This document shows positions 11,084-20,550 of a stretch of DNA of 64,000 bases, piece after piece. Source of the DNA: Polyangiaceae bacterium (GTDB taxonomy: Bacteria; Myxococcota_A; Polyangia; Polyangiales; Polyangiaceae); NCBI GenBank assembly GCA_025936045.1, contig JAICUB010000010.1:62001-126000 (forward strand). Reading direction: 5' to 3'. The stretch's first letter is position 1. Each line of letters opens with the position of its first letter. The position numbers and the translations under genes are program-made. The notes under the pieces were generated by a model. That model searched no databases. It worked only from the letters and a program-made list of their open reading frames with translations, and was not told the origin of the DNA.

Positions 11084-11596
11084 ATGCTGCGCGCTTTTCA
11101 GCTGTCCAAGGCGCCCTCCCGCACCGACGGCGTGCTCGTGCTCGACTACGACGCCCGGCAGAAGCACCGCTTCTTGGCGACGCTCGAGGGCGGGGGCGAG
11201 CTCGCGGTCCAGCTGCCGCGCGGCAGCGTGCTCGCCGACGGCGACGTGCTCGAGACGGACGCCGGTACGCACGTGCTCGTCCGCGCCGCCGCCGAAACAC
11301 TGAGCGTCGCGCGGAGCTCGGACATGCTGCTCCTCGCACGCGTCGCCTATCACCTCGGTAATCGGCATGTCGCGCTCGAGATCGCGCCCGGGTGTGTGAA
11401 GTACCGCCACGATCACGTGCTCGACGCCATGGTGCGCCGGCTCGGCCTCGAAGTCGCCTCTGAAGAAGCGGCGTTTTCCCCCGAAGGCGGCGCGTACGCC
11501 AAGGGCGGCTACGACGATCACGCGCACCATCACGCAGGCGAGCATGCCGACGAGCATCCGCACTCGCACTCGCACGACCACGCGAGGGAACGGTGA
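11084..11596 (+). CDS. ureE: Urease accessory protein UreE (nickel metallochaperone)
   Basis: 170 residues from the ATG 3 nt after the ureC stop. The central part carries ARVAYHLGNRHVALEI and the VKYRHDHVLD metal-binding segment of UreE. The C-terminus is a His-rich tail (DDHAHHHAGEH and HPHSHSHDH), which in homologues binds several nickel ions. Its TGA overlaps the ureF GTG. Supplies nickel to UreG for urease maturation. Confidence 0.93.
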   Translation: MLRAFQLSKAPSRTDGVLVLDYDARQKHRFLATLEGGGELAVQLPRGSVLADGDVLETDAGTHVLVRAAAETLSVARSSDMLLLARVAYHLGNRHVALEIAPGCVKYRHDHVLDAMVRRLGLEVASEEAAFSPEGGAYAKGGYDDHAHHHAGEHADEHPHSHSHDHARER

Positions 11597-12273
11597 ACGA
11601 GCTCACGACGCCCGGCTTACTGCGCGTGTTACAGCTCGCAAGCCCCGCGCTGCCCATCGGCGCGTTCGCGTACTCGCAGGGCCTCGAGGCTGCGGTCGAG
11701 CTCGGCTTCATCCACGATGAAGCGAGCGCGCTCGAGTTCTTGGCCGGCGTCCTCGCTCACGGGCTCGCGCGCCTGGAGCTGCCGTTGCTCGCGCGTCTGC
11801 AGGCGGCCTTCGCGCGCGGGGACGACGCAGCGGCCGAACGCTGGTCGTGGTTCTTACTCGCCTCGCGCGAGACGAGCGAGCGGCGCGCCGAAGAGCAACA
11901 GCTCGGTCGCGCGCTCGCGCGCTTGCTCGCCGATCAGGGCGTCCTCGAAGCGGGACCGTGGTTTCGCCGAACGAGCGTGACGCACCTCGGGATGTTCGCC
12001 CTCGCCGGAGCGAGCTTTTCGCTGCCGGCTGCCGCGCTGACGCCGGCTTTTGCGTTTGCCTGGGCCGAAAATCAGACTGCAGCCTTGGCGCGCCTGATGC
12101 CGCTCGGCCAACTCGCGGCGCAGCGGACCCTTTCCGCGCTCGGCGCGCTCGTTCCGGCGGCGTGTGCGTCGGCGGAGGCGCTCCCCGACGCGGATCTCGG
12201 CGCCACGCTCCCCGGCCTCGCTCTCGCGAGCGCCTTGCACGAAACCCAATACACGCGCCTCTTCAAGTCCTGA
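11593..12273 (+). CDS. ureF: Urease accessory protein UreF
   Basis: 226 residues, all-helical composition. UreF hallmarks include the [25 protein letters not shown] N-terminal segment, the [13 protein letters not shown] stretch and the C-terminal [11 protein letters not shown] ending. UreF links UreD to UreG and gates GTP-dependent nickel delivery. Starts at the GTG overlapping the ureE stop; ureG begins 8 bp after its stop. Confidence 0.93.
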   Translation: MNELTTPGLLRVLQLASPALPIGAFAYSQGLEAAVELGFIHDEASALEFLAGVLAHGLARLELPLLARLQAAFARGDDAAAERWSWFLLASRETSERRAEEQQLGRALARLLADQGVLEAGPWFRRTSVTHLGMFALAGASFSLPAAALTPAFAFAWAENQTAALARLMPLGQLAAQRTLSALGALVPAACASAEALPDADLGATLPGLALASALHETQYTRLFKS

Positions 12274-12280
12274 AAAACCC

Positions 12281-12916
12281 ATGAGCACGCCCTCTCCCGA
12301 AACCCTGCGCGTCGGTGTCGGCGGCCCCGTCGGCTCCGGCAAGACGGCCCTGGTCGACTCGCTCTGCAAAGCCATGCGCGATCGCTTCCGCATGGCCGTG
12401 GTCACGAACGACATCTACACGCGCGAAGACGCCGATTTTCTCGTCCGCAGCGGCGCCCTCACGGAAGATCGCGTGCTCGGCGTCGAGACGGGCGGCTGTC
12501 CCCACACCGCCATTCGTGAGGACGCCTCGGCCAACCTCGAAGCCGTCGACCAGCTCATGGCGCGACACGGGCCGCTCGACCTCGTCATCATCGAGAGCGG
12601 AGGCGACAACCTCGCAGCCACCTTCAGCCCCGAGCTCTCCGATCTCACGCTCTACGTGATCGACGTCGCCGCCGGCGACAAGATCCCGCGCAAGGGCGGC
12701 CCCGGCATCACGAAGAGCGACCTTTTGATCATCAACAAGACCGACCTCGCGCCGCACGTGGGGGCGTCGCTCGAGGTCATGCGCCGGGACGCCGGCAAGA
12801 TGCGCGGCGAGCGCCCCTTCGTCTTCACGAACTTGAAGACCGGCGACGGGCTCGACAAAGTGATCGATTTCATCGTCAAACAAGGGATTTTGAGCGAGAC
12901 GGCTCCGCCTCGCTGA
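12281..12916 (+). CDS. ureG: Urease accessory GTPase UreG
   Basis: 211 residues from the ATG at 12281, where the sequence starts to match the family ([20 protein letters not shown]). The P-loop GPVGSGKT, the [15 protein letters not shown] segment with its invariant acidic residues, the GVETGGCPH metal-binding CPH motif, IESGGDNL and the guanine-specificity NKTDL motif are all present. SIMIBI-class GTPase that drives nickel insertion into urease. Its last 41 bp overlap the convergent MFS gene. Confidence 0.95.
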   Translation: MSTPSPETLRVGVGGPVGSGKTALVDSLCKAMRDRFRMAVVTNDIYTREDADFLVRSGALTEDRVLGVETGGCPHTAIREDASANLEAVDQLMARHGPLDLVIIESGGDNLAATFSPELSDLTLYVIDVAAGDKIPRKGGPGITKSDLLIINKTDLAPHVGASLEVMRRDAGKMRGERPFVFTNLKTGDGLDKVIDFIVKQGILSETAPPR

Positions 12917-14201
12917 CCGGCTCCTCGGCCTCGGCGGCGGACTCCTCGAGGCTTTTTCCCCGTGTCTCTTCAACGCCGAAGCCGAACACGGCGAGGCTCA
13001 AGACGCCCGAGAGCGACACGAGCGCGACGGCGCGCGAGAGCCCGCCGAGCGGTCCCGCCAAGAACGAAATCAACAGGTTCGACAGGCCCGTCGCCGTGGC
13101 GCCCGCGAGCGCGATATAACCCATGAGTGTAACGCGAAGCGGCGTCGGGAAGAGCTCGAGACCGGCGGTCGACTTCGCCGTGCCCGAGGCGCTCGCTCCG
13201 ACGGCGCTCGCACAGAGGCCGAGTCCCAGCCAGAAGGCGGGCACTGGAAAACCATGCGGAGGGCCGAGATAGAGCCAGAGCGCAGCGGCTTGGTGCAGTA
13301 GGCCGAAAACGACCGCCGTCTTGATGCGTCCGAGACGCTCGGCGAAGCCCTGTCCGAGCCTGAAGCCCCAAAATCCAGCCGCGGTGGCCGCGAGGGACCA
13401 CACGCTCATGCTCGCGGGCGAGATGCCGACGACCGTCACGCCGTAGTAGTAGGACCAGCTGCCGACCGCCGCGCCCTCGACGCCACCGAGCAAGCTCGCG
13501 CCCACGATCGCGACGGTACGCCGCAACCACGGTGCGGCGAAGACGTCGAAGATGGTCGAGCTGCGGAGCGAGCCTTGGGCACGGGCGTGCTCCCAGCGCG
13601 CGCTCTCCGGTACCCAGCGCGAGAGCGCCGGCACGAGCACGATGCCCCCCGCCGCGACCACGTAGATCCAGCGAAAGTTGTGGGGCAGGCGAGCGGCGAG
13701 CGGCATCACGACGAGCAGGCTCGCGCCGCCTGCGGCCGCGGCCATGCCGGCTTTGGCGACGGCGGCGGCGCGCGCGCGGGAATTCGGCGCGGCTTCGACG
13801 AAGAGCGAGAGAGTGCTGTTCGCGAGCGCGCCCGCCGCCGCGAAGCGCACTAGCTCGCAGCCGACGAACGCGACGAGCGAGCGCGACAGCGCGGCTCCGA
13901 GCGCGGCGAGCGAGGTGACGACGAGACAGAGCGCGAGCGTCCGCCGCCGGCCGGCACGATCGGCCAGTCGTGCCGCCCCGAACGTGACGAGCGCCGAAAA
14001 CGACATCACGGCGTAGACCTTGGCGAGCGCGCTCGCGTCGAGCCCGAAGCGCGGTGAGATCCAGGGCGCCGCCACGGCGAGAAGCGGGAGCGTCAGCCCC
14101 TGGTAGGCCATCACGGTGAGGAGCGTCGCGCGCGCCGCCGGATCGAATCCGTGAGGCGTTGCGAGCGGCTCGATCGCTACGGGGCCGGCGAGATGTTCCA
14201 C
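12876..14201 (-). CDS. MFS transporter
   Basis: 441 residues (GTG start) with about 12 hydrophobic segments. Major-facilitator signatures are visible: [12 protein letters not shown] between helices 2 and 3, the WVPESARW segment after helix 6, and a C-terminal [11 protein letters not shown] like the PETKG motif of sugar/metabolite porters. Last gene of the minus-strand uptake cluster, 60 bp after urtE, and convergent with ureG. The position suggests a nitrogenous substrate or product, but the sequence does not specify it. Confidence 0.85.
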   Translation of the reverse strand: MEHLAGPVAIEPLATPHGFDPAARATLLTVMAYQGLTLPLLAVAAPWISPRFGLDASALAKVYAVMSFSALVTFGAARLADRAGRRRTLALCLVVTSLAALGAALSRSLVAFVGCELVRFAAAGALANSTLSLFVEAAPNSRARAAAVAKAGMAAAAGGASLLVVMPLAARLPHNFRWIYVVAAGGIVLVPALSRWVPESARWEHARAQGSLRSSTIFDVFAAPWLRRTVAIVGASLLGGVEGAAVGSWSYYYGVTVVGISPASMSVWSLAATAAGFWGFRLGQGFAERLGRIKTAVVFGLLHQAAALWLYLGPPHGFPVPAFWLGLGLCASAVGASASGTAKSTAGLELFPTPLRVTLMGYIALAGATATGLSNLLISFLAGPLGGLSRAVALVSLSGVLSLAVFGFGVEETRGKSLEESAAEAEEPVSEAEPSRSKSLV

Positions 14202-14261
14202 GGCGGGGCCTTCAGCCCCAGCGCTGCAAATATCGGACCCTGAGTCCGTCCACGAGCTCGG

Positions 14262-14954
14262 CTAAACGGTCAGGTGCCGGCTCACGAGATCGTCGGTGAG
14301 CTCGCTCATGACGCCGGCCGCGACCGAGCGCCCGCGGTCCATGATGCAGAAACGCGACGCCACGCGCCGCGCGAAGGCGAGCTTCTGCTCGACCAACAAG
14401 AGCGTGAGCCCCTCGTCGCGATTCAGTCGGACCAAAATGTCGCCGATCTCGCTCACGATGTTCGGCTGAATCCCCTCGGTGGGCTCGTCCAAAATCAGGA
14501 GCTTCGGCTCGAGCGCGAGTGCCCGGCCGATGGCGAGCTGCTGCTGCTGCCCGCCCGAGAGGTCGCCGCCGCGCCGATGCAGCATGGATTTGAGCACGGG
14601 AAAAAGCTCGAACACGCGCGCGGGCACCTTCGTACGCTTGCCGTTCGCGACGACGCCGAGCTCCAGATTTTCGCCTACCGTGAGCTGCGGAAAGATTTCG
14701 CGGCCCTGCGGCACGTAGCCGATGCCGCTCCGCGCTCGGCCCTCGGGCGGCGTGCCCGCGAGCTCTTTGCCCGCGAACGTGATCTTGCCGTTCCAGATTT
14801 TCGCGGCGCCCATGATCGAGCGGAGCAGCGTCGTTTTGCCGACGCCGTTGCGGCCCATCACGCACGTGCAAGAGCCCTCGGGGACGTCGAGCGTCATGTT
14901 CCAGAGGATTTGGCTGCCGGCGTAACCCTGATTCAGCCCAGCGACGCTAAGCAT
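14262..14954 (-). CDS. urtE: Urea ABC transporter ATP-binding protein UrtE
   Basis: 230 residues. Walker A GRNGVGKTTL, signature LSGGQQQQLAIGRAL and Walker B LLILDEPTEGIQ are intact. The GSQILWNMTL, IGYVPQGREIFP and DEPTEGIQPNIV segments match UrtE of urea transporters (a LivF relative). Its ATG overlaps the urtD stop by 8 bp. Energises urea import together with UrtD. Confidence 0.9.
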   Translation of the reverse strand: MLSVAGLNQGYAGSQILWNMTLDVPEGSCTCVMGRNGVGKTTLLRSIMGAAKIWNGKITFAGKELAGTPPEGRARSGIGYVPQGREIFPQLTVGENLELGVVANGKRTKVPARVFELFPVLKSMLHRRGGDLSGGQQQQLAIGRALALEPKLLILDEPTEGIQPNIVSEIGDILVRLNRDEGLTLLLVEQKLAFARRVASRFCIMDRGRSVAAGVMSELTDDLVSRHLTV

Positions 14955-15855
14955 GGCCCGCTCCGAGATAAACCTGGACGACTTTCGGGTTCGCCTGCAC
15001 CTCGTCGAGACTGCCTTCGGCGAGCACGCTGCCCTCGTGCAATACCGTGACCTTGTTCGCGATGTTGCGCACGAATTCCATATCGTGCTCCACCACGACC
15101 ACGGTGCGCTCCCCCGCGAGCGAAACGAGGAGCTCCGCCGTCCGCTCCGTCTCGGCGTGCGTCATGCCGGCAATGGGCTCGTCCACCAGGAGCACGCGCG
15201 GCTTCTGCGCGAGCAGCATGCCGATCTCGAGCCACTGCTTCTGGCCGTGCGAGAGCGCGCCGGCGGGGCGATGGCGCGCATCCTCGAGCCCGATGGTCTC
15301 GAGCGTCGCGTCGATGGTCGCGGCGTCGTCCTTCGACGTTCGCCCGAAGAGCGAGCGCCACACCGAGCGATTGCCGGCGAGCGCGAGCTCGAGATTCTCG
15401 AACACGCTGTGGCCCTGAAACACGGTCGGACGCTGGAATTTGCGGCAAATCCCGAGCTCGGCGATGGCGTGCTCGGAGAGGCCGATGAGGTCCTCCCCGT
15501 GGCCGACGAGGTACACGCTGCCTGCGTCGGGGCGCGTCTTGCCCGTGATGCAATCCATCAGCGTCGTTTTGCCCGCGCCGTTCGGGCCGATGATGCAGCG
15601 GAGCTCACCCGCGTCCAGGATCAGGGTGAGCGCGTTCAACGCCTTGAAGCCGTCGAAGCTCACGCTCACGTTGTCTACGCAGAGCACCGCTTTGCGTCCC
15701 TGCGCGAGCTCCATCAAGCGCTGCTCGCTGACGGCGCGCGTGCGGCGCGCTTTGCGTCGCTCCGAGTCCGGCGCCAGGGGGACCGCCTGCGGCTCGGCGG
15801 TCAACGGCTCGTCGCTCGAGTCGGACAGTGGGCTCGTCGGCGCGGAGACGCTCAT
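14947..15855 (-). CDS. urtD: Urea ABC transporter ATP-binding protein UrtD
   Basis: 302 residues with a Pro/Ser-rich N-terminal extension of about 55 residues before the ATPase fold. Walker A GPNGAGKTTLMDCITG, the diagnostic UrtD signature LSHGQKQWLEIGMLL and Walker B LLVDEPIAGMTHAET are present. ATGA overlap with urtC. Partner of UrtE in high-affinity urea import. The N-terminal extension is longer than in most UrtD proteins and looks disordered. Confidence 0.9.
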   Translation of the reverse strand: MSVSAPTSPLSDSSDEPLTAEPQAVPLAPDSERRKARRTRAVSEQRLMELAQGRKAVLCVDNVSVSFDGFKALNALTLILDAGELRCIIGPNGAGKTTLMDCITGKTRPDAGSVYLVGHGEDLIGLSEHAIAELGICRKFQRPTVFQGHSVFENLELALAGNRSVWRSLFGRTSKDDAATIDATLETIGLEDARHRPAGALSHGQKQWLEIGMLLAQKPRVLLVDEPIAGMTHAETERTAELLVSLAGERTVVVVEHDMEFVRNIANKVTVLHEGSVLAEGSLDEVQANPKVVQVYLGAGHA

Positions 15856-16985
15856 GCGCCCTTTCCCGCCGGCGCGGCCGGCTTCGGCGCGCGCCTGTCG
15901 AGGAGCTTTGCGGCCGCGCCGAGCAGGCCGTCGGGCATGAAGAGCGTGACCACGATGAAGAGCGCGCCGAGCACGAAGAGCCAGAGCTCGGGCAGCGCTA
16001 CGGTGAACCAGCTCTTCGCGCCGTTCACCACGAAGGCGCCGAGCGCGGCGCCGACGAGCGTGCCGCGCCCGCCGACGGCCGCCCAGATCGCCATTTCGAT
16101 CGAGTTCGACGGCTGAAGCTCGCTCGGATTGATGATGCCGACCTGCGGGACGTAGAGCGCCCCGGCGAGCCCGCAGAGGACGGCCGAGAACGTCCAGGCG
16201 AACAGCTTGTACTTACGGGGGTCGTAGCCGAGAAACATCACGCGGCTCTCGGAGTCACGCACGGCGCGGAGCACGCGGCCGGCCTTGCCCGTGACGATGT
16301 AGCGGCAGAGCAAGTACGAGACGAGCAGGGCCGCGGCCGCGCTCACGTAGAGCATGCGCTTGGTCGCCGCGAGCGCGAGCGGCCAGCCGTAGATCTGCTT
16401 GAAATCCGTGAGGCCGTTGTTGCCGCCGAGGCCGGTGTCGTTGCGGAAGAACAGCAACATCAGCGCGTAGGTGAGGGCTTGCGTGATGATGGAGAAGTAG
16501 ACCCCACGAATGCGCGAGCGGAACGCGAAGTAGCCGAACACGTACGCGAGCAGGCCCGGCACCCAGAGCGCGGCGAAGATCGCGAAGAAGAAGTTATGAA
16601 ACCCGTGCCAAAACCAGGGAAGCTCCTTCCAATCCAAGAACACCATGAAGTCGGGCAGGTTGCTGCGATACACGCCCTGCTTGCCGATCGCGAGCAGCAG
16701 GTACATGCCCATGGCATAGCCGCCGAGCGCGAAAAACACGCCGTGGCCGAGGCTCAACATGCCGGTAAAGCCCCAGATCAAGTCGAGCGCGACGGCGGTG
16801 AGCGCGTAGCAGCAAAATTTCCCGAGCAGCGCGATCACGCGGTCCGAAACGGCGAAAGGCGACGCCGGCGGGAGAGCGCCGTGCAGCAGCGGAATCAAGA
16901 CGAGCCCCACGAGCGCGCAGGCGGCGACCGCGAGCCAGCCGCGCGGCGTGTGCATTCGGCGCAAGGTGGCGAGCACGGCGGTCAT
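15852..16985 (-). CDS. urtC: Urea ABC transporter permease UrtC
   Basis: 377 residues from the ATG that overlaps the urtB stop (ATGA). Longer in-frame extensions upstream lie in urtB and are spurious. About 9-10 membrane segments. UrtC-type stretches: DLIWGFTGMLSLGHGVFFALGG-like region, FRNDTGLGGNNGLTDFK, SRVMFLGYDPRKYKLFAW and PSELQPSNSIEMAIW. Inner-membrane half of the urea channel. Confidence 0.92.
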   Translation of the reverse strand: MTAVLATLRRMHTPRGWLAVAACALVGLVLIPLLHGALPPASPFAVSDRVIALLGKFCCYALTAVALDLIWGFTGMLSLGHGVFFALGGYAMGMYLLLAIGKQGVYRSNLPDFMVFLDWKELPWFWHGFHNFFFAIFAALWVPGLLAYVFGYFAFRSRIRGVYFSIITQALTYALMLLFFRNDTGLGGNNGLTDFKQIYGWPLALAATKRMLYVSAAAALLVSYLLCRYIVTGKAGRVLRAVRDSESRVMFLGYDPRKYKLFAWTFSAVLCGLAGALYVPQVGIINPSELQPSNSIEMAIWAAVGGRGTLVGAALGAFVVNGAKSWFTVALPELWLFVLGALFIVVTLFMPDGLLGAAAKLLDRRAPKPAAPAGKGA

Positions 16986-18613
16986 ACCTCCGCGGCGCGC
17001 CCTTTGAGCGCGAAGATGCCCTGCGGACGCTTCTGGATGAACAAAATGATGAGCCCCAAGATCACGATCTTTCCGAGCACCGCGCCGGCGACGGGCTCGA
17101 GCAACTTGTTCACGACGCCGAGGCCGAGCGCGCCCGCGACGGTGCCGACGAGCTTGCCGACGCCGCCGAGGACCACGACCATGAACGAGTCCACGATGTA
17201 GCCCTGACCGAGCTCGGGGCCGACGTTGCCGAGCTGCGACAGCGCGACGCCGCCGAGCCCGGCGATGCCCGACCCGAGCCCGAACGTTCCGAGATCGACC
17301 CGGCGCGTCGCGATGCCCATGGCCGCGGCCATCTCGCGGTTTTGCGTCACGGCGCGCACGCGGAGCCCGACCGGCGTCTTGTTCATCCAGAGCCACACGA
17401 ACGCGACGACGACGACCGCGAACAGGATCACGGCGATGCGGCTGTAGGTGAGCACGACGCCCGGAAAGAGCTCGTAGCCGCCCGAAAGCCAGCTTGGGTT
17501 CGCCACCGTCACGTTCTGCGCGCCGAAGATCAACCGCACGCTTTGAATCAACCCGAGCGAGATGCCCCAGGTGGCGAGCAGCGTCTCGAGCGGACGCCCG
17601 TACAAGAACTGAATCACCGTGCGCTCGAGCACGGCGCCGACGGCGAAGCAGACGACGAACGCCGCCGGGACCGCCGCGACGATGTACCAGTCGAAGGCGT
17701 GCGGTAGGCTCTTTTGGAAGAAATTTTGGACGACGTACGTGGTGTACGCCCCGATCATGAGCATCTCGCCGTGCGCCATGTTGATGACGCGCATCAGACC
17801 GAAGGTGATGGCGAGCCCGAGCGAGGCGAGCAAGAGCACGCTCCCGAGGCTCAAGCCGTAAAACAGGTTCCCGACCATGCCCATCAGCATCACGCGCGTG
17901 TCGATGCTGGCGAGCGCGGAGCTCGCCGCGGCGAGCACGCGCGGGTCTTTTTCCGTGGGCGGGCCGCCGGATTTCCCGAGCAGGCGCTCGAGATCGGCTT
18001 TGAACTCGACGTTGCCCGCTGCGCGAATCAGCGCCACGGCGTGCAGGCGCCGCTCGGCGTCCGGGCTCGCCAAATCGAGCTGCGCGATAGCGAGGTTGAG
18101 CGCGCTCTTGATCCTCGAATCCTGCTCCGTGGTGAGGGCTTTGCGGACGAGCGGTGCCACGTCGTCGCTCGGGTGCTTGGAGAGCTCCTCGGCCGCAGCG
18201 AGCCGCACGCCGCGGTCGTGCGACGAGAGCTCGAGCGCCGCGAGCGCGGGCAAAAGTGCGCGGCGGAGCGCGTTGTCCACTTCGACCGGCTCGAGCATGC
18301 CGTTCGGCCGCGCCGGCGCGCCGGGCAACGCCGGTCTGCTTCCGGTCTTACTCTGGATGAAAGCGTTGCCCGCGCTGTCGACTGCGAGCAAGCCGTCCTC
18401 GAGCGCTCGCAGCGCCGGTAACACGGCCGGATCCGCCGCCGCTTTCAGGTGCTCGAGCGCGACCGCTGCCTTTTCGGAATCCCCGCTCGCGACGGCGCGC
18501 ATCTCCCCCGAGAGGTCGGCCGCGGCGCGCGCGTCCCGCACGGACCACGGCGCGAAGAGACAAACGAGAGCGATCAGGAAGGTAATCGCCCAGAAGCTGC
18601 CTCTTCGCGCCAT
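16982..18613 (-). CDS. urtB: Urea ABC transporter permease UrtB
   Basis: 543 residues. I chose the ATG at 18613 over the upstream TTG at 18634 because an AGGGAG ribosome-binding site precedes it and a clean signal-like segment follows (FWAITFLIALVCLFAPW). UrtB carries a family-typical N-terminal periplasmic helical (HEAT-like) region of about 220 residues before the LivH-like membrane domain. That domain includes LGLAITFGLMRVINMAHGE and ATWGISLGLIQSVR. Pairs with UrtC. Confidence 0.92.
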   Translation of the reverse strand: MARRGSFWAITFLIALVCLFAPWSVRDARAAADLSGEMRAVASGDSEKAAVALEHLKAAADPAVLPALRALEDGLLAVDSAGNAFIQSKTGSRPALPGAPARPNGMLEPVEVDNALRRALLPALAALELSSHDRGVRLAAAEELSKHPSDDVAPLVRKALTTEQDSRIKSALNLAIAQLDLASPDAERRLHAVALIRAAGNVEFKADLERLLGKSGGPPTEKDPRVLAAASSALASIDTRVMLMGMVGNLFYGLSLGSVLLLASLGLAITFGLMRVINMAHGEMLMIGAYTTYVVQNFFQKSLPHAFDWYIVAAVPAAFVVCFAVGAVLERTVIQFLYGRPLETLLATWGISLGLIQSVRLIFGAQNVTVANPSWLSGGYELFPGVVLTYSRIAVILFAVVVVAFVWLWMNKTPVGLRVRAVTQNREMAAAMGIATRRVDLGTFGLGSGIAGLGGVALSQLGNVGPELGQGYIVDSFMVVVLGGVGKLVGTVAGALGLGVVNKLLEPVAGAVLGKIVILGLIILFIQKRPQGIFALKGRAAEV

Positions 18614-18644
18614 GGATTTGCGTGCTCCCTTCAACTCCGCTCGG

Positions 18645-20060
18645 TCATTTGACCGGAGCTGCCTCCGCCACGGGGCTCAACATCGTCTTGTATTTCGGCT
18701 CGGTGCAGTTGCCGCAGACCCAGGGGTAGGTCCAATCGGCGACCTTGGTCTTGCTCTCCGGGACGAATGGACTCCACGGCATCGCGCGGATGGGGCCTTC
18801 CGTCTTCCACACCACCTTGAATTGACCGCCGGCCTGAACTTCGCCGATGTACACGGGCTTGTGGAGGTGGTGATTCTTGTAGTCCATTTGGATGTCGAAG
18901 CCCGACGGCGCCGCGACGGTCTGCCCGCCCACGGCTTGGCGCACCGCGTTCACGTCGGTCGTGCCGGCCTGTTCGACGGCTTGCGCCCACATCTTGATGC
19001 CGATGTAGGTCGCCTCCATCGGATCGTTCGTGACGCGCTTGTCCGCGTCCGGCAGGCTCTTCTCCTTCACGTACGCCTTCCAATCGGCGATGAACCGCTT
19101 GTTCACCGGGTTTTCGATCGACATGAAGTAGTTCCACGCGGCGAGGTGGCCCACGAGCGGCTTCGTGTCGATGCCGCGGAGCTCTTCTTCACCGACGGAG
19201 AACGCGACCACGGGAATGTCCGTCGCTTTGAGGCCCTGGTTGGCGAGCTCCTTGTAAAACGGCACGTTCGAGTCGCCGTTGATGGTCGAAACCACGGCGG
19301 TCGGCTTGCCCGCGGCAAACTTCTTCACCTCGGCCACGATCGTCTGGTAGTCGGCGTGGCCGAACGGCGTGTACTTCTCCATGATGTCCTCGTCCTTCAC
19401 GCCCTTGTCGTGCAGGAAGTACCGGAGAATTTTGTTCGTGGTGCGGGGGTACACGTAATCGGTGCCGAGCAGGACCCAACGCTTTGCGCCGCCGCCCTTG
19501 GGGCTCATCAGGTATTCGACGGCGGGAATCGCCTGCTGGTTCGGCGCGGCGCCCGTGTAAAACACGTTGTAGGACGACTCCTCGCCTTCGTATTGGACCG
19601 GATAAAAGAGGAGGCCGTTGAGCTCTTCGAACACGGGCAGCACCGACTTGCGGGATACCGACGTCCAACAGCCGAACGTGACGGCGACTCCCTCTTTCTG
19701 AATCAGCTCGCGCGCCTTCTCGGCGAAGAGCGGCCAGTTCGACGCAGGGTCGACCACGACCGGCTGGAGCTGCCGGCCGAGCACGCCACCGGATTTGTTG
19801 ATGCTCTCGATCGTCATCAACGCCACGTCTTTCAGCGAGGTTTCGCTGATGGCCATCGTGCCCGAGAGCGAATGCAGGATGCCGACCTTGATCGGGCCCG
19901 TGTCGGCGACTTTCGCCGCGGGGGCGGGCGCCGGCGCTGCCGGAGCGGCGGCAGAGCCCGATGCCGCCGCCGCGGGTGCCGGGGCGTCTTTGGCCGGCCC
20001 TTCGCACGCCCCGAGCAGCGCCGCACCCACTGACACCGTCAATTTCAACCAACTATTCAT
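18645..20060 (-). CDS. urtA: Urea ABC transporter substrate-binding lipoprotein UrtA
   Basis: 471 residues from the ATG at 20060, preceded by AGGGAG. The N-terminus has a short hydrophobic stretch and lipobox LLGAC, then an Ala/Pro linker. The mature part has classic UrtA sequence: VGILHSLSGTMAISE, FGCWTSVSRKSVLPVFEE, LLFYPVQYEGEESS, GTDYVYPRTTN and MWAQAVEQAGTTD. Type I periplasmic binding fold specific for urea. First urt gene, 73 bp downstream of the cupin gene and 10 bp before the urtB TTG codon. Confidence 0.94.
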   Translation of the reverse strand: MNSWLKLTVSVGAALLGACEGPAKDAPAPAAAASGSAAAPAAPAPAPAAKVADTGPIKVGILHSLSGTMAISETSLKDVALMTIESINKSGGVLGRQLQPVVVDPASNWPLFAEKARELIQKEGVAVTFGCWTSVSRKSVLPVFEELNGLLFYPVQYEGEESSYNVFYTGAAPNQQAIPAVEYLMSPKGGGAKRWVLLGTDYVYPRTTNKILRYFLHDKGVKDEDIMEKYTPFGHADYQTIVAEVKKFAAGKPTAVVSTINGDSNVPFYKELANQGLKATDIPVVAFSVGEEELRGIDTKPLVGHLAAWNYFMSIENPVNKRFIADWKAYVKEKSLPDADKRVTNDPMEATYIGIKMWAQAVEQAGTTDVNAVRQAVGGQTVAAPSGFDIQMDYKNHHLHKPVYIGEVQAGGQFKVVWKTEGPIRAMPWSPFVPESKTKVADWTYPWVCGNCTEPKYKTMLSPVAEAAPVK

Positions 20061-20133
20061 GACTGTCTCCCTGACCGCCTGCGCGTGAGCCCTTCGGGGT
20101 GAAGAGCTCGATCGACATCGCCTGGTCACAGAC

Positions 20134-20550
20134 TCAGGGTTTCCCTCGAGCGATGTTTCCGATTTTTTTCAGGGAAGGGTCTCGAACGAATTCGATGGGG
20201 CGCTCCCACACGATGAGCACCAGGCACCCGCCGTCGCTCCAAACGCGATGGCTCCCGCCTGCGCGGTTCACGACCAGCGTGCCCGCCGAGTAGGTGCCGC
20301 GCTCGTCGCTCTGCGCTCCCGCGAGCACGTAGATGACCTCGAAGCCCGGGTGCCTATGCTCGGGAACGCGGGCGCCGGGCGCGTAGCGCAGGAGCGCGAC
20401 GCTCGGCCCCTCCGTACCGTCGCCCGTCAACCGCAAGAGCTCGACTCCGTCGCGCAGCGGCTTCCAGCCCGTGTTCCTCGTCGCCAGCGTCAGCGCTGTC
20501 GCGACGACGCGGGTGAGGCGCGGCCTGCGCGTCCGAGGCAGCGCCTTCAC
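20134..20550 (-). CDS. Small cupin protein (ChrR-like)
   Basis: 138 residues from the GTG at 20550, which overlaps the stop of the ATPase gene upstream (GTGA). Cupin motif 1 is visible as PEHRHPGFEVIYVLAG and motif 2 as GTLVVNRAGGSHRVW, with metal-ligand-type His and Glu residues. It resembles the ChrR/anti-sigma cupin family but lacks a sigma-binding domain. Located between the BMP transporter and urtA, so it may bind or modify a substrate of the pathway or act as a sensor. Function not defined. Confidence 0.75.
   Translation of the reverse strand: MKALPRTRRPRLTRVVATALTLATRNTGWKPLRDGVELLRLTGDGTEGPSVALLRYAPGARVPEHRHPGFEVIYVLAGAQSDERGTYSAGTLVVNRAGGSHRVWSDGGCLVLIVWERPIEFVRDPSLKKIGNIARGKP

Noticed and set aside
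10263..11711. 482-codon minus-strand open frame
   Set aside because: Antisense to ureC and ureE, Arg-rich shadow composition.
17877..20033. 718-codon plus-strand open frame across urtB and urtA
   Set aside because: It lies antisense to well-supported urt genes; its Arg/His-rich composition is the usual shadow of GC-rich coding DNA.
20061..20133. Guanidine-type riboswitch before urtA
   Set aside because: The 73-bp spacer shows no conserved riboswitch motif and is too short for the known classes with an expression platform.
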